A stretch of 19,273 bases of DNA, from the NCBI GenBank assembly GCA_030146875.1, contig JASLAX010000171.1:1-19273 (forward strand), read 5' to 3'. This document shows, piece after piece, positions 8,003-16,000 of the stretch. The stretch comes from Longimicrobiaceae bacterium. Lineage in GTDB: Bacteria; Gemmatimonadota; Gemmatimonadetes; Longimicrobiales; Longimicrobiaceae. The notes beneath the pieces were generated by a model. The model did no database searches. It was not told the DNA's origin and was given only the letters and a program-made list of their open reading frames with translations. A program made the translations under genes and the position numbers. Position 1 is the first letter of the stretch. The number at the start of each line of letters is the position of its first letter.

Positions 8003-11000
8003 TCAGTAGGTCAGGTTCACGGCGACGGAAAGCCGGCGCGTCATGGGCATGGTGTACGAGTCCGCCCGCACGAAGCCCTGGCGGCCGTAGAAGTTCACCT
8101 CGGGGTCGCTGCCGCCGTACTTGGTCCACAGCACGGCCAGGTTGCGGCCGCTCACCGTGAGGCTGGCGCCGCTGGAGCGCAGTCGGCGGGCGAGCGACTC
8201 CGGCATGCTGTAGGTGAGCGACACCTCCCGCAGCTTCACGAAGTCCGCCTGCTCGATCCACACCCCGGGCACCGTCTGCAGCACCGGCAGCTCCTTCGCC
8301 ATCAGCGAGTCGGCCGCGGTCTCGGGGTACACCGCGCGCGGGTCGTTCGCCGCCCAGCAGTTGCCGTTCGCCGTCTGGCAGCGGTTGCGCTCGCGCTGGT
8401 TGAACTGGTAGTGCCCGCCCTTGTAGTCCAGGAACGCGTAGACGCGGAAGTTCTGGAACAGGGTGAAGGTGTTCGCCAGCCCCGCCTCGCGGGTGGGCAC
8501 CGACGGCCCGATGTAGGTCGACGTGTCGAGCCGGACGGACGTGCCGCTCATCTGCGGCGTGCCGTCGGGGTTCCGCAGCGGGAGCGGCGCCCAGAAGGCC
8601 GCGAGCGGGTACCCGGCGCGGTGCTCCTGGATGGTGGCGTACGGGTTGAAGATGGCCTCCCTCGTGCGCCCGTCGCCGAAGGTCACCAGCTCGTTCCGGT
8701 TGGTGGAGAAGTTCAGGCGCGTCTCCCAGCCCAGGACGCGGCTCTGCACGGGCGTGGCGTACACACCCAGCTCCAGCCCCTTGTTGGACGTCTCGCCCAG
8801 GTTGGTGAGGCGCGAGCCGATGAAGCCCGTGGAGCCGGGGATCAGCACCGAGAGCAGGGCGTCCTTCATCCGCTTGTCGTAGTACGTCAGCTCCACCCCC
8901 GCGCGGCCGTCGAAGAGCCCCGCGTCGAACCCCAGCTCGTACTCGGTGCCCCGCTCCGGCTTCAGGTTGGGGTTGCCGTAGGTGGAGGTGCGGATGGCGG
9001 AGCCGGTGGTCGTGCCCAGGGTGACCTTGTCCACCGTGTAGGTCTGCGTGGCCGAGAACGGCGACGGCGAGCGCCCCGCCTCGCCCCACGCCGCGCGCAG
9101 CTTGAAGTTGTCCAGGCGCGCCGCGTCGAAGAAGCGCTCCATGGCCGGCTCCTCGCTCAGCACCCAGGCGAGCTGCGCCTTGGGGTAGTAGATGCGGTCG
9201 AAGTCGGTGCCGAACGCGGAGTTGTCGTCCGCGCGAAGGGCGCCCGTCAGGAAGAGCCGGTTGCGGAAGCCGAGCTGCTCCTGGATGAAGTAGCCCACCG
9301 AGTTCTGCTCGGAGTAGTTGTTGCTCCCCGAGGTCAGCGCCGCGGTGCCGATCAGGGTCACGTCCGGGGCGCCCAGGCCGGTGCCGCTGGCGTTGAGCTG
9401 CTCGAACTTGTTCGCGGTCACCTGCATGCCCACCGCGGTGGTGGACTCGATGTCGTCCGTCACCTCGCGCGTGACGGTGCCGGCGTAGTCGATGGTGTAG
9501 ATGTGCGTCCGCGGCACCCGCTGGGCGCTGAGCCCCTGCGGCGCGTCGGCCGAGAGCGGCTGCGAGAGGAGCTGCGCCAGCGCCGACGTGAAGTCCACCC
9601 CCACCGTCAGGCGGTTGCGGAACCACGTCCAGGGCAGGTAGTTCGCCGTGCCGCCCAGCGTCAGGCGGTCGGTGCGCGTCTGGTTGTCGTACGCGTTGGC
9701 GCGCTCCGGGCCCAGCAGGCGGAAGCCGGGGGCCCCGCTGGCGCCCACCAGCGCGCCGGGTCGGCCGCGCACGGCGCTGATGAGCAGCCCGTTGCCGGCG
9801 TCGTCGTTCAGCGGCAGGCGCACGTGCGTCTGGATGTACGACGTGCTCACCGCGAAGTTCGCCTTCTCCATGGGCGAGAAGGTGAAGTTCGCGCGCACCG
9901 AGTTGCGGTTGCTGAAGTTGTTGAACTGCACGCCCTCCTCGCGGTCGCGGTCGCCCGCCACGTAGAAGGAGTAGCGGTCGGTGCCGCCGCGCAGGTTCAG
10001 CGACAGGCGGGAGAAGTCACCGTCGCGCAGCGCCATGGGGTCGCGCCGCAGCGGGTTGTCGGTGAGGATCGTCCCCTCCTGCATCCCTTTGCACCCCGGC
10101 CAGTTGATGGTGTCCAGCAGGCGCGCCGCGTTGCAGGTCGTGTAGTTGTCGGGGATCTCCAGGGCCCAGTCCGACCGGCCCCGCTCCACGCGCGTGCTCC
10201 AGCGGGTGCGCTGCTGGCCGCGGGTGCCCTTCTTGGTGATGATCTGGATCACCCCGGCCGCCGCCTCGGCGCCGTACAGGGTGGCCGCGGCCGGCCCCTT
10301 GATCACCTCGATGGACTCGATGTCCTGCGGGGAGATGATGTCCAGCGCCGAGGTGCCCTGCGAGAACACGCCGCCCGTGCCGGAGCCGGAGGGGTTGAAG
10401 TTCCCCAGCGACTCGCCGTTGTAGCGGATGCCGTCCACGTAGATCACCGGCCGCAGCCCGAAGCCGTTGAGCGAGCCGGCGCCGCGGATGCGGATGTCGG
10501 CCGCGGTGCCCGCCGTGCCCGAGCCCGGGATCAGCGTCAGCCCCGGGGTGCGCCCCTGCAGCACCTCGGTGACGTTGTTCACCGACGCCTTGGTCGTCAG
10601 GTCCTCCACGTCGATGCTGGTGATGGCGTTCCCCAGCGTGCGCTTCTGCACCTCGCCGGGGGTGCCCGTCACCACGATGGCGTCCAGGCTCACCGCGTCG
10701 GCGCCCAGCGCCAGGTCGGCGGTGGCCACGGCGCCGGCCCCCACGCTCACCGTCGTCTCGCCCGTGCGCAGCCCCAGGCGGGACGCGCGGATGCGCTGGC
10801 TCCCCACCGGGACCAGCGTGAGCTCGTAGCCGCCCTGCGCGTTGGTCACGGCGCTGCGCGTGGTGCCGAACACCACGACGGTCGCTCCCGCCACGGGGCG
10901 GCGGGAGCCCGACTCTACCACGGTGCCCCGGACCGTGCCGGTGGTCTGGGCGGCTGCGGGGGTGGCGCCGATCGCCAGCGCGGCGGCGAGCGCCGCGGTG

Positions 11001-11035
11001 AGGAGGGCCAGCTTCGTTCGACGGGAAGGTTGCAT
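8003..11035 (-). CDS. SusC/RagA-family TonB-linked outer-membrane transporter
   Basis: A 1010-aa protein. Signal peptide 1-30 (ending TPAAAQ), carboxypeptidase-regulatory-like beta-sandwich 33-111 (GTVRGTVVESGSRRPVAGA...), a TonB-box-like LDAIVVTGTPGE (118-129), a plug domain with VTEVLQGRTPGLTLIPGSG (155-173), IYVDGIRY (198-205) and GVIQIITKKG (261-270), then a long beta-barrel ending in the aromatic residue of VAVNLTY. It imports a ligand held by the partner SusD across the outer membrane, powered by TonB-ExbBD. It is first in a two-gene operon with susD. The ATG has GGAGAA 5 nt upstream. The leader is about 200 nt and structured. The protein resembles the SusC-like proteins that occur in many copies in Gemmatimonadota and Bacteroidota. 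Substrate cannot be told from sequence. Confidence 0.94.
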   Translation of the reverse strand: MQPSRRTKLALLTAALAAALAIGATPAAAQTTGTVRGTVVESGSRRPVAGATVVVFGTTRSAVTNAQGGYELTLVPVGSQRIRASRLGLRTGETTVSVGAGAVATADLALGADAVSLDAIVVTGTPGEVQKRTLGNAITSIDVEDLTTKASVNNVTEVLQGRTPGLTLIPGSGTAGTAADIRIRGAGSLNGFGLRPVIYVDGIRYNGESLGNFNPSGSGTGGVFSQGTSALDIISPQDIESIEVIKGPAAATLYGAEAAAGVIQIITKKGTRGQQRTRWSTRVERGRSDWALEIPDNYTTCNAARLLDTINWPGCKGMQEGTILTDNPLRRDPMALRDGDFSRLSLNLRGGTDRYSFYVAGDRDREEGVQFNNFSNRNSVRANFTFSPMEKANFAVSTSYIQTHVRLPLNDDAGNGLLISAVRGRPGALVGASGAPGFRLLGPERANAYDNQTRTDRLTLGGTANYLPWTWFRNRLTVGVDFTSALAQLLSQPLSADAPQGLSAQRVPRTHIYTIDYAGTVTREVTDDIESTTAVGMQVTANKFEQLNASGTGLGAPDVTLIGTAALTSGSNNYSEQNSVGYFIQEQLGFRNRLFLTGALRADDNSAFGTDFDRIYYPKAQLAWVLSEEPAMERFFDAARLDNFKLRAAWGEAGRSPSPFSATQTYTVDKVTLGTTTGSAIRTSTYGNPNLKPERGTEYELGFDAGLFDGRAGVELTYYDKRMKDALLSVLIPGSTGFIGSRLTNLGETSNKGLELGVYATPVQSRVLGWETRLNFSTNRNELVTFGDGRTREAIFNPYATIQEHRAGYPLAAFWAPLPLRNPDGTPQMSGTSVRLDTSTYIGPSVPTREAGLANTFTLFQNFRVYAFLDYKGGHYQFNQRERNRCQTANGNCWAANDPRAVYPETAADSLMAKELPVLQTVPGVWIEQADFVKLREVSLTYSMPESLARRLRSSGASLTVSGRNLAVLWTKYGGSDPEVNFYGRQGFVRADSYTMPMTRRLSVAVNLTY

Positions 11036-11211
11036 AGGGGTTCTCCGGGGAGAGGGGCCCCGCGGCGCGGGGCTGCGGCTGGGGCCGGCCGGCTGCACCG
11101 GGTACGGCAAGGGACTGGCTCCTTTCAGGGGTGGGGGGCCGACGGGACGGGGTCGGGCGGTGCGCGAGGCGCGGCGCCGCGGGGGCGGCTCCTCGGGCGT
11201 GGATCGGGGAA

Positions 11212-11245
11212 CGGGCCGCCATACGGCGGCCCGGAATGCAGTATA
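11212..11245 (-). promoter_or_regulatory. Candidate susCD promoter with a hairpin at the transcript 5' end
   Basis: On the minus strand TATACT (11245-11240) is a five-of-six match to the -10 consensus and sits in the only AT-rich patch of the region. No good -35 is found at 16-18 bp; TTGACG lies at 11280-11275 but 29 bp away. Directly downstream is a perfect 9-bp inverted repeat, CGGGCCGCC (11212-11220) and GGCGGCCCG (11225-11233), with a 4-nt loop. If transcription starts about 7 nt after TATACT, this hairpin forms the extreme 5' end of the mRNA; alternatively it is an operator. Confidence 0.35.
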
Positions 11246-11420
11246 CGCGATACAGTGACACTTCCGCTGCCGCTCGTCAAGCACGCCGCGCTGCCCTTCC
11301 CGGCGGGCGCGCGGCCCGCGCCGCGGGGCCCCCTCCTCTGCGGTCAATCGGCGGCGGGCGGGCGCACCGCGCGTCTCCCGCCGCGCGCCACCGCGACCCC
11401 GGGGCGAGCGTCCCGCCCCC

Positions 11421-11448
11421 TCGCCACGGGCGCCGGCGGCGATACATT
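11421..11448 (+). promoter_or_regulatory. Candidate promoter of the LLM monooxygenase-nuiA operon
   Basis: TACATT (11443-11448) preceded by GGCGGCGA, with TCGCCA (11421-11426; four of six matches to TTGACA) 16 bp upstream. It ends 40 nt before the GTG start, the same distance as the hexamer before the phosphoesterase gene. The 40-nt leader is almost entirely C/T/A-rich with no Shine-Dalgarno sequence. Confidence 0.4.
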
Positions 11449-11488
11449 CCCCTGCCCTCGTCGCCCGTCCACCCCCACCCCACCCACC

Positions 11489-12535
11489 GTGTCCGCGCTG
11501 AAGATCGGAGTGGTCGACCAGTCCCCCGTCCGCACCGGCGGCACCGGCGCCGACGCCATCCGCGAGACTCTGGCCCTGGCGCGCGCCTGCGAGCGGCTGG
11601 GCTACTCGCGCTACTGGCTGGCCGAGCACCACAGCACCAACTCGTTCGCCGGCTCCGCGCCCGAGGTGCTGATCCCCGCCGTGGCCGGCGCCACGCGCGA
11701 GATGCGGGTGGGCTCCGGGGGCATCCTGCTCCCCCACTACTCGCCGTTCAAGGTCGCCGAGCAGTTCCGCATGCTGGAGACGCTCTTCCCCGGGCGCATC
11801 GACCTGGGCATCGGCCGCGCGCCGGGGGGCGACCCGCGGACGGCGCTGGCGCTGCAGTACGGACGCGGAGCCCTCCCCATCGAGGCGTTCCCGGAGCAGG
11901 TGGACGACCTGGCGACCTGGCTGGAGAACGCCTTCGCCCCCGGCCACGCCTGGGGACGGGTGAGGGCGATGCCGCGCGGCCCCGGCGCGCCCGAGATCTG
12001 GCTGCTGGGCTCGGGGGGACACAGCGCGCTCTACGCCGCGGAGCGGGGGCTGGGCTTCTCGTACGCGCAGTTCATCGCCGGGATGGACGGCGCCGCCGTG
12101 GCGGGCGGGTACCGGGAGCGCTTCCGCCCGTCGCCGCGCAGGGCGGAGCCCGCGGCGTCCGTCGCCGTCGCCGCGATCTGCGCCGAGACGCGCGAGGAGG
12201 CGGCGCGGCTGGCGTCCGGCGGAGAGGCGTGGCGCCGCCGCATCGCCTTCGGCCGCGACCGCGGCATCCCCGCGCCGGACGAGGCGCTGGCGGAGCTGGA
12301 GCCGGGATGGACGCCGCCCCCGCCCGACGAGCCGGGCTCGCGGATGATCGCCGGCACGCCGGACCAGGTGCGCGACGCCATCCTCCTGGCCGCGGCGCGC
12401 TACGGCGTGGACGAGGTCCTGGTCGTCACCGTGGTCCACGACTTCGGGGCGCGCCTGCGCTCCTACGAGCTGCTGGCGGACGCCTTCGGCCTCCCCGCCA
12501 GGCCCGCCCTCCCCCTTGCAGAGGACGCCCGATGA
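11489..12535 (+). CDS. LLM class (luciferase-like) flavin-dependent oxidoreductase
   Basis: A 348-aa bacterial-luciferase-like TIM barrel. Family hallmarks are YWLAEHHSTNSFAGSAPEV (42-60), GSGGILLPHYSPFKVAEQF (75-93) and RIDLGIGRAPGG (103-114), the pattern of the MsnO8/YhbW-type subgroup that uses reduced FMN and O2. The natural substrate of this subgroup is mostly unknown, and no second (beta) subunit gene is present, so light emission is not implied. It is cytoplasmic, with no signal. Start: GTG at 11489 gives SALKIGVVDQSPV, the normal beginning of the family. There is no Shine-Dalgarno sequence. The stop overlaps the ATG of the nuclease inhibitor gene (ATGA), so the two are translated together. 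Why a monooxygenase is coupled to a nuclease inhibitor is not evident. Confidence 0.92.
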   Translation: MSALKIGVVDQSPVRTGGTGADAIRETLALARACERLGYSRYWLAEHHSTNSFAGSAPEVLIPAVAGATREMRVGSGGILLPHYSPFKVAEQFRMLETLFPGRIDLGIGRAPGGDPRTALALQYGRGALPIEAFPEQVDDLATWLENAFAPGHAWGRVRAMPRGPGAPEIWLLGSGGHSALYAAERGLGFSYAQFIAGMDGAAVAGGYRERFRPSPRRAEPAASVAVAAICAETREEAARLASGGEAWRRRIAFGRDRGIPAPDEALAELEPGWTPPPPDEPGSRMIAGTPDQVRDAILLAAARYGVDEVLVVTVVHDFGARLRSYELLADAFGLPARPALPLAEDAR

Positions 12536-12960
12536 GCGACGACGCGCTTCCCCCCGCCGGCGAGCCGCTGGCCCGCGCCCTGGCCGCCGCCGCGGAGGGG
12601 CTCGTCTTCTCCAGCGAGGGCGACCACCCTTTCGAGGCGTTCCACCTTCCCGCCCCCGCGGGGAGCGAGGCGGCCGACGCCGCCGCGCTGGCCGCGCTGT
12701 TGGGCCCCGAGGCGGGGCCCCCGGCGGGCGAGCGGGACCTGGACGACCTGCTGCTGCACCACACCGACACCATCGTGCCCCAGGACGAGGAGGGCCACCG
12801 GCTGCGGCCCCGATACGAGCGGCTGAAGAAGCTGTTGCGCGCTTCGCTGCGCGACGTGCGTGTCCTGCGGGTGGGACGGACCCAGGTCGGGTGTTACCTG
12901 GTGGGAACGGACGCGGAGGGCGGCCTGACGGGCCTGAAGACGGTCGCGATCGAGACCTGA
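12532..12960 (+). CDS. nuiA: NuiA-family nuclease A inhibitor
   Basis: A 142-aa cytoplasmic protein without signal peptide, close to the 135-aa length of Anabaena NuiA. From memory of that family the match is good across the length: AEGLVFSSEGDHPFEAF (21-37) corresponds to the GLLFMSES-YPFE region, then a DLDDLL segment (69-74), a charged helix RYERLKKLLRASLRDVRVLRVG (split here as RYERLKKLL, 94-102, and DVRVLRVG, 108-115) and the C-terminus GLTGLKTVAIET ending in Thr. In Anabaena, as I recall, Glu24 and the C-terminal Thr135 enter the NucA active site; E29 and T142 are the likely counterparts. It would bind and block a DRGH-motif nuclease that remains inside the cell. Its 5' end overlaps the monooxygenase gene by 4 bp, and the gene for a nuclease of exactly that family starts 167 bp downstream. 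Confidence 0.85.
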   Translation: MSDDALPPAGEPLARALAAAAEGLVFSSEGDHPFEAFHLPAPAGSEAADAAALAALLGPEAGPPAGERDLDDLLLHHTDTIVPQDEEGHRLRPRYERLKKLLRASLRDVRVLRVGRTQVGCYLVGTDAEGGLTGLKTVAIET

Positions 12961-13010
12961 GGCCCAGATCCACCGCTGGCGGCCGGGGTGTGCGAACCTG
13001 TCGGAAAAGG

Positions 13011-13039
13011 TTGCTTTAGGCGGCAAAAGTTCTTACATT
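13011..13039 (+). promoter_or_regulatory. Probable promoter of the secreted nuclease gene
   Basis: TTGCTT (13011-13016) and TACATT (13034-13039) are separated by 17 bp in a clearly AT-richer stretch (about 13001-13045) of otherwise very GC-rich DNA. A TTATAC overlaps just downstream (13038-13043) as an alternative -10. The ATG is 88 nt after TACATT. This suggests the nuclease is transcribed separately from its inhibitor. Confidence 0.55.
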
Positions 13040-13127
13040 ATACGGCTACCCACCACACCGCTTCCGCGGAGCCCCCGGACGCCCGGGACGGCCGGCCGTG
13101 GTCGCCGAACGCTGAACCGGGATCCAG

Positions 13128-15854
13128 ATGCGACTCTTCAGGCTACGCGCCGCGCTCACCGCGGCGCTCGTCCTTCCCGTGCTGTCGTGCACGGACCAGG
13201 TGGTCGACCCCGCGCGCGCGCCCTCGCAGGCGTCCGCGAACGTGGTCTCCAGCGCGCCCGTCGTCATCACCGAGTTCATGGCCAACCCGGCCAAGGTGAA
13301 CGACAACGTCGGGGAGTGGTTCGAGGTCTTCAACGCCGGCCCCGACACGGTGAACCTGAAGGGCTGGCGCATCACCTCCGGCGTGGTGGCCGCGGAGACG
13401 CACGTCATCGCCGCCGACCTGCTGGTGGCCCCGCAGGGCCATGCCGTCCTGGCCAACAACGGGGACCCGGCCCTCAACGGCGGCATCCCGAACGTGGCGT
13501 ACGTGTACCCCGCCAGCGGCTCGGGCCTGATCGTCCTGAACAACAGCAACACCGACTGGCTGACCCTCAAGGCGCCCGACGGCACCCTGGTGGACAGCGT
13601 GGCCTACGCCGCGCGCAGCGCCACCGGCACCCCGGGGTCGTACTCGCACGGCACCGCCGGCGTCTCGCGGACCCTGGTGGACGTCTCCGCCGACAACACC
13701 ATCGTCGCGAACAACCCGAACTGGGTCTTCACCCCGGTCGGCACCACGTACGGCGCAGGCGACCGCGGCACCCCGGGCACCGGCCCCGGCGGCACGGTCG
13801 TGCAGCCCGGCGCGGTGGACTCGGTCTGGGTGTCCCCGTCCCCGGCCAGCGTGGTGATCGGCCGCACCCGCCAGCTCTCCGCGAGCGCGGTGGACTCGGC
13901 GGGCCGCCCGACCGGCACCACCTTCACCTGGGCCGCCGCCGACGCCTCGGTCGCCACGGTCAGCGCTTCGGGGCTGGTCACGGGCGTGGGGCTGGGCCAG
14001 ACCACCGTGACGGCCACCGCCGCCAGCGGCCACTCGGCGACGGTCCTGCTGACGGTCTCGGAGACGCTGCCGGTCGGCTACGTGTCGGTCAGCATCAACT
14101 CCCCGCGGGCGGCCCCCGTCGGCTTCACCAAGCCCGCGTTCGCCACCGTGCGCGACGAGGACAGCACCGTCGTGCGCGACGTGCCGCTCACCTGGTCCAC
14201 GAGCGACCCCTCCGTCGCGGTCATCGACCAGCGCGGGTACATCACTGGCGTCTCGCCCGGCCAGGTGACGGTGCGGGCGATGTCCGCGAACGGCGTCTAC
14301 GGCGAGAACCAGTTCTTCGTGCTCTCGGTGCAGCAGACCGACGCGGACTACCGGAACCACCTGGAGTTCGGCGTCCCCACCGATGGGAGCCCGTCCGACG
14401 ACTTCCTGATGACCAAGCCCGGGTTCGCGCTCTCGTACTCGCGGGTGCGGGGCGGGCCGAACTGGGTGTCGTGGAACCTGAACGCCACCCACTTCGGCGA
14501 CGCGCTGCGCTGCGACTGCTTCACGGCCGACGCGGGCCTGCCGGCGGACTGGCGGATCGAGGACTTCGACTACCGGAACGGCGGCTACGACCGCGGCCAC
14601 ATGGTGCAGTCGGAGCCGCGGACCACCACGGCGTACGAGAACGCCACCACGTTCCTGCTCACGAACATCCTGCCGCAGGCGGCCAACAACAACCAGGGCC
14701 CGTGGGGCGCGCAGGAGATCTACCTGAACGACCTGGCGCGCAAGCAGAACAAGGAGATCTACGTCCTGTCCGGCGGCATCTACTCCGCCAGCCCGGCCAC
14801 CCTGAAGGACGAGGGCAAGGTCCAGATCCCCGAGTTCACCTGGAAGGTCGCGGTGATCATGGACCGCGGCGAGGGCGTGGCCGACGTGCGCACGGCGGGC
14901 GACCTGGAGGTGATCGCGGTGAAGATGCCGAACACGCTGGCCGGCGCGGCGAACATCCGCGGCACGCCCTGGCAGACCTTCACCACCACGGTCGACCAGA
15001 TCGAGGCGGAGACGGGCTACGACCTGCTCTCGGCGCTGCCGGACCGCATCGAGCGCATCGTGGAGTCCAACGACCGTCCGCCGGTCGCCTCCGTCGGCGG
15101 CCCGTTCACGGGCTCCGAGGGCGCGGCGATCTCCTTCTCGGGGAGCGGCACCGACCCGGACGGCGACGCGCTGGAGTACACCTGGAGCTTCGGTGACGGC
15201 ACCACCGGCACCGGCACCCACCCGTCGCACACCTACGCCGACGACGGCACCTACACGGTGACGCTCACCGTCACCGACCCGTACGGCGCCGAGGACGTGG
15301 CCACCACCACGGCCACCGTGGGCAACGTGGCACCGTCCGTCGCCGCCTTCGCCGGCGCGTCGCTCCTGCAGGGCGAGCGCTACTCGGCCGCCGGCTCCTT
15401 CGGCGACCCGGGCGCGGACTCGTGGACCGCCACCGTAGACTACGGCGACGGCTCGGGCGAGCAGCCGCTGGCGCTGAGCGGGAAGGGCTTCTCGCTCTCC
15501 CACACGTACTCGGCGGCGGGCACGCACACCGTGACCGTCACCATGCGCGACGACGACGGCGGCGTGGACGTGCGGACCGCCACCGTGACGGTGCAGACGC
15601 CGTCGCAGGGGATCGGGGCCATCCACGCGATGGTGACCGGCCTGGGGATCGGCCATGGGAACGCCAGCGCGCTGGGCGCCAAGCTCCGCGCGGCGGCCGC
15701 CTCGCTCGCCCGCGGCGACACCACCCCGGCGGTGAACCAGCTCCAGGCGTTCATCAACCAGGTCGAGGCGATGGTGGCCTCGGGCCGGCTGACCGCGGCC
15801 CAGGGCGCGGCCCTGGTCGCCGAGGCGAACCGGGTGATCCGCAGCATCGGCTGA
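13128..15854 (+). CDS. Secreted multidomain DNA/RNA non-specific endonuclease (NucA-like) with Lamin-tail, Big_2, PKD and FIMAH-like domains
   Basis: A 908-aa protein. Lipoprotein-type signal (LVLPVLSC, C21); lamin-tail domain about 42-165 (VVITEFMANP, GEWFEVFNAG, DTVNLKGWRI); two Big_2 immunoglobulin-like domains about 230-311 and 318-400 (each with the ATVSASGLVTGV or AVIDQRGYITGV signature); nuclease domain about 405-640 with the His-Me finger motif NGGYDRGHM (484-492; H491 general base) and NILPQAANNNQGPW (513-526; N522 likely Mg2+ ligand); two PKD domains about 650-733 and 736-822 (YTWSFGDGTT; DYGDGSG); and a C-terminal helical module 828-908 (AFINQVEAMVASGRLT) that fits the FIMAH type. 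It should cut DNA and RNA without sequence preference outside the cytoplasm, with accessory domains serving surface attachment or adhesion. The start ATG has only a weak GGGAT upstream, but the signal peptide supports it. A cognate-type inhibitor gene lies immediately upstream. Confidence 0.92.
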   Translation: MRLFRLRAALTAALVLPVLSCTDQVVDPARAPSQASANVVSSAPVVITEFMANPAKVNDNVGEWFEVFNAGPDTVNLKGWRITSGVVAAETHVIAADLLVAPQGHAVLANNGDPALNGGIPNVAYVYPASGSGLIVLNNSNTDWLTLKAPDGTLVDSVAYAARSATGTPGSYSHGTAGVSRTLVDVSADNTIVANNPNWVFTPVGTTYGAGDRGTPGTGPGGTVVQPGAVDSVWVSPSPASVVIGRTRQLSASAVDSAGRPTGTTFTWAAADASVATVSASGLVTGVGLGQTTVTATAASGHSATVLLTVSETLPVGYVSVSINSPRAAPVGFTKPAFATVRDEDSTVVRDVPLTWSTSDPSVAVIDQRGYITGVSPGQVTVRAMSANGVYGENQFFVLSVQQTDADYRNHLEFGVPTDGSPSDDFLMTKPGFALSYSRVRGGPNWVSWNLNATHFGDALRCDCFTADAGLPADWRIEDFDYRNGGYDRGHMVQSEPRTTTAYENATTFLLTNILPQAANNNQGPWGAQEIYLNDLARKQNKEIYVLSGGIYSASPATLKDEGKVQIPEFTWKVAVIMDRGEGVADVRTAGDLEVIAVKMPNTLAGAANIRGTPWQTFTTTVDQIEAETGYDLLSALPDRIERIVESNDRPPVASVGGPFTGSEGAAISFSGSGTDPDGDALEYTWSFGDGTTGTGTHPSHTYADDGTYTVTLTVTDPYGAEDVATTTATVGNVAPSVAAFAGASLLQGERYSAAGSFGDPGADSWTATVDYGDGSGEQPLALSGKGFSLSHTYSAAGTHTVTVTMRDDDGGVDVRTATVTVQTPSQGIGAIHAMVTGLGIGHGNASALGAKLRAAAASLARGDTTPAVNQLQAFINQVEAMVASGRLTAAQGAALVAEANRVIRSIG

Positions 15855-15876
15855 GCGACCCGCCGGTGAGGGATGT

Positions 15877-15916
15877 CGAGGGGGCCGCGCCGCGAGGCGC
15901 GGCCCCCTCGCCGTTT
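15877..15916 (+). terminator. Strong intrinsic terminator of the nuclease gene
   Basis: A perfect 15-bp stem (15877-15891 with 15896-15910) closed by a GCGA tetraloop, which is a GNRA loop. It starts 23 bp after the nuclease stop codon, followed by CCGTTTCC with a short T-run at 15914-15916. Stem length and position make termination or 3'-end protection likely even with the short U-tract. Confidence 0.8.
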
Positions 15917-16000
15917 CCGCACCTCCCATCGACGGCTCGTCCTCCGCCCCACCGGCGGAGACCGCCGTCGGCGAAGGCGACGTGCCGACGCCGTCCGAGG

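Larger units (their letters stand above)
11036..11488. other. Divergent intergenic region between susC and the LLM monooxygenase
   Basis: The 453-bp region holds the susC leader (11036-11245) and the short promoter region of the plus-strand gene. Features seen are a 7-bp hairpin GCCCCGC/GCGGGGC (11057-11073) just upstream of the susC ribosome binding site, a 9-bp hairpin (11212-11233), an AT-richer island (11233-11262) and a TACATT hexamer (11443-11448). Open frames inside it have no credible start or composition and are not called. Confidence 0.55.

Noticed and set aside
11277..11483. 68-codon minus-strand frame in the susC upstream region
   Set aside because: Arg/Gly/Pro-rich with no ribosome binding site or homology; it overlaps promoter-like sequence.
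11489..12535. Bioluminescence luciferase (luxA)
   Set aside because: The sequence belongs to the wider LLM oxidoreductase family; no luxB, luxC, luxD or luxE is nearby.
13143..15929. Minus-strand frame of over 900 codons opposite the nuclease
   Set aside because: Compositionally a shadow (Val/Arg/Gly/His repeats) with no recognisable motif or start signal.
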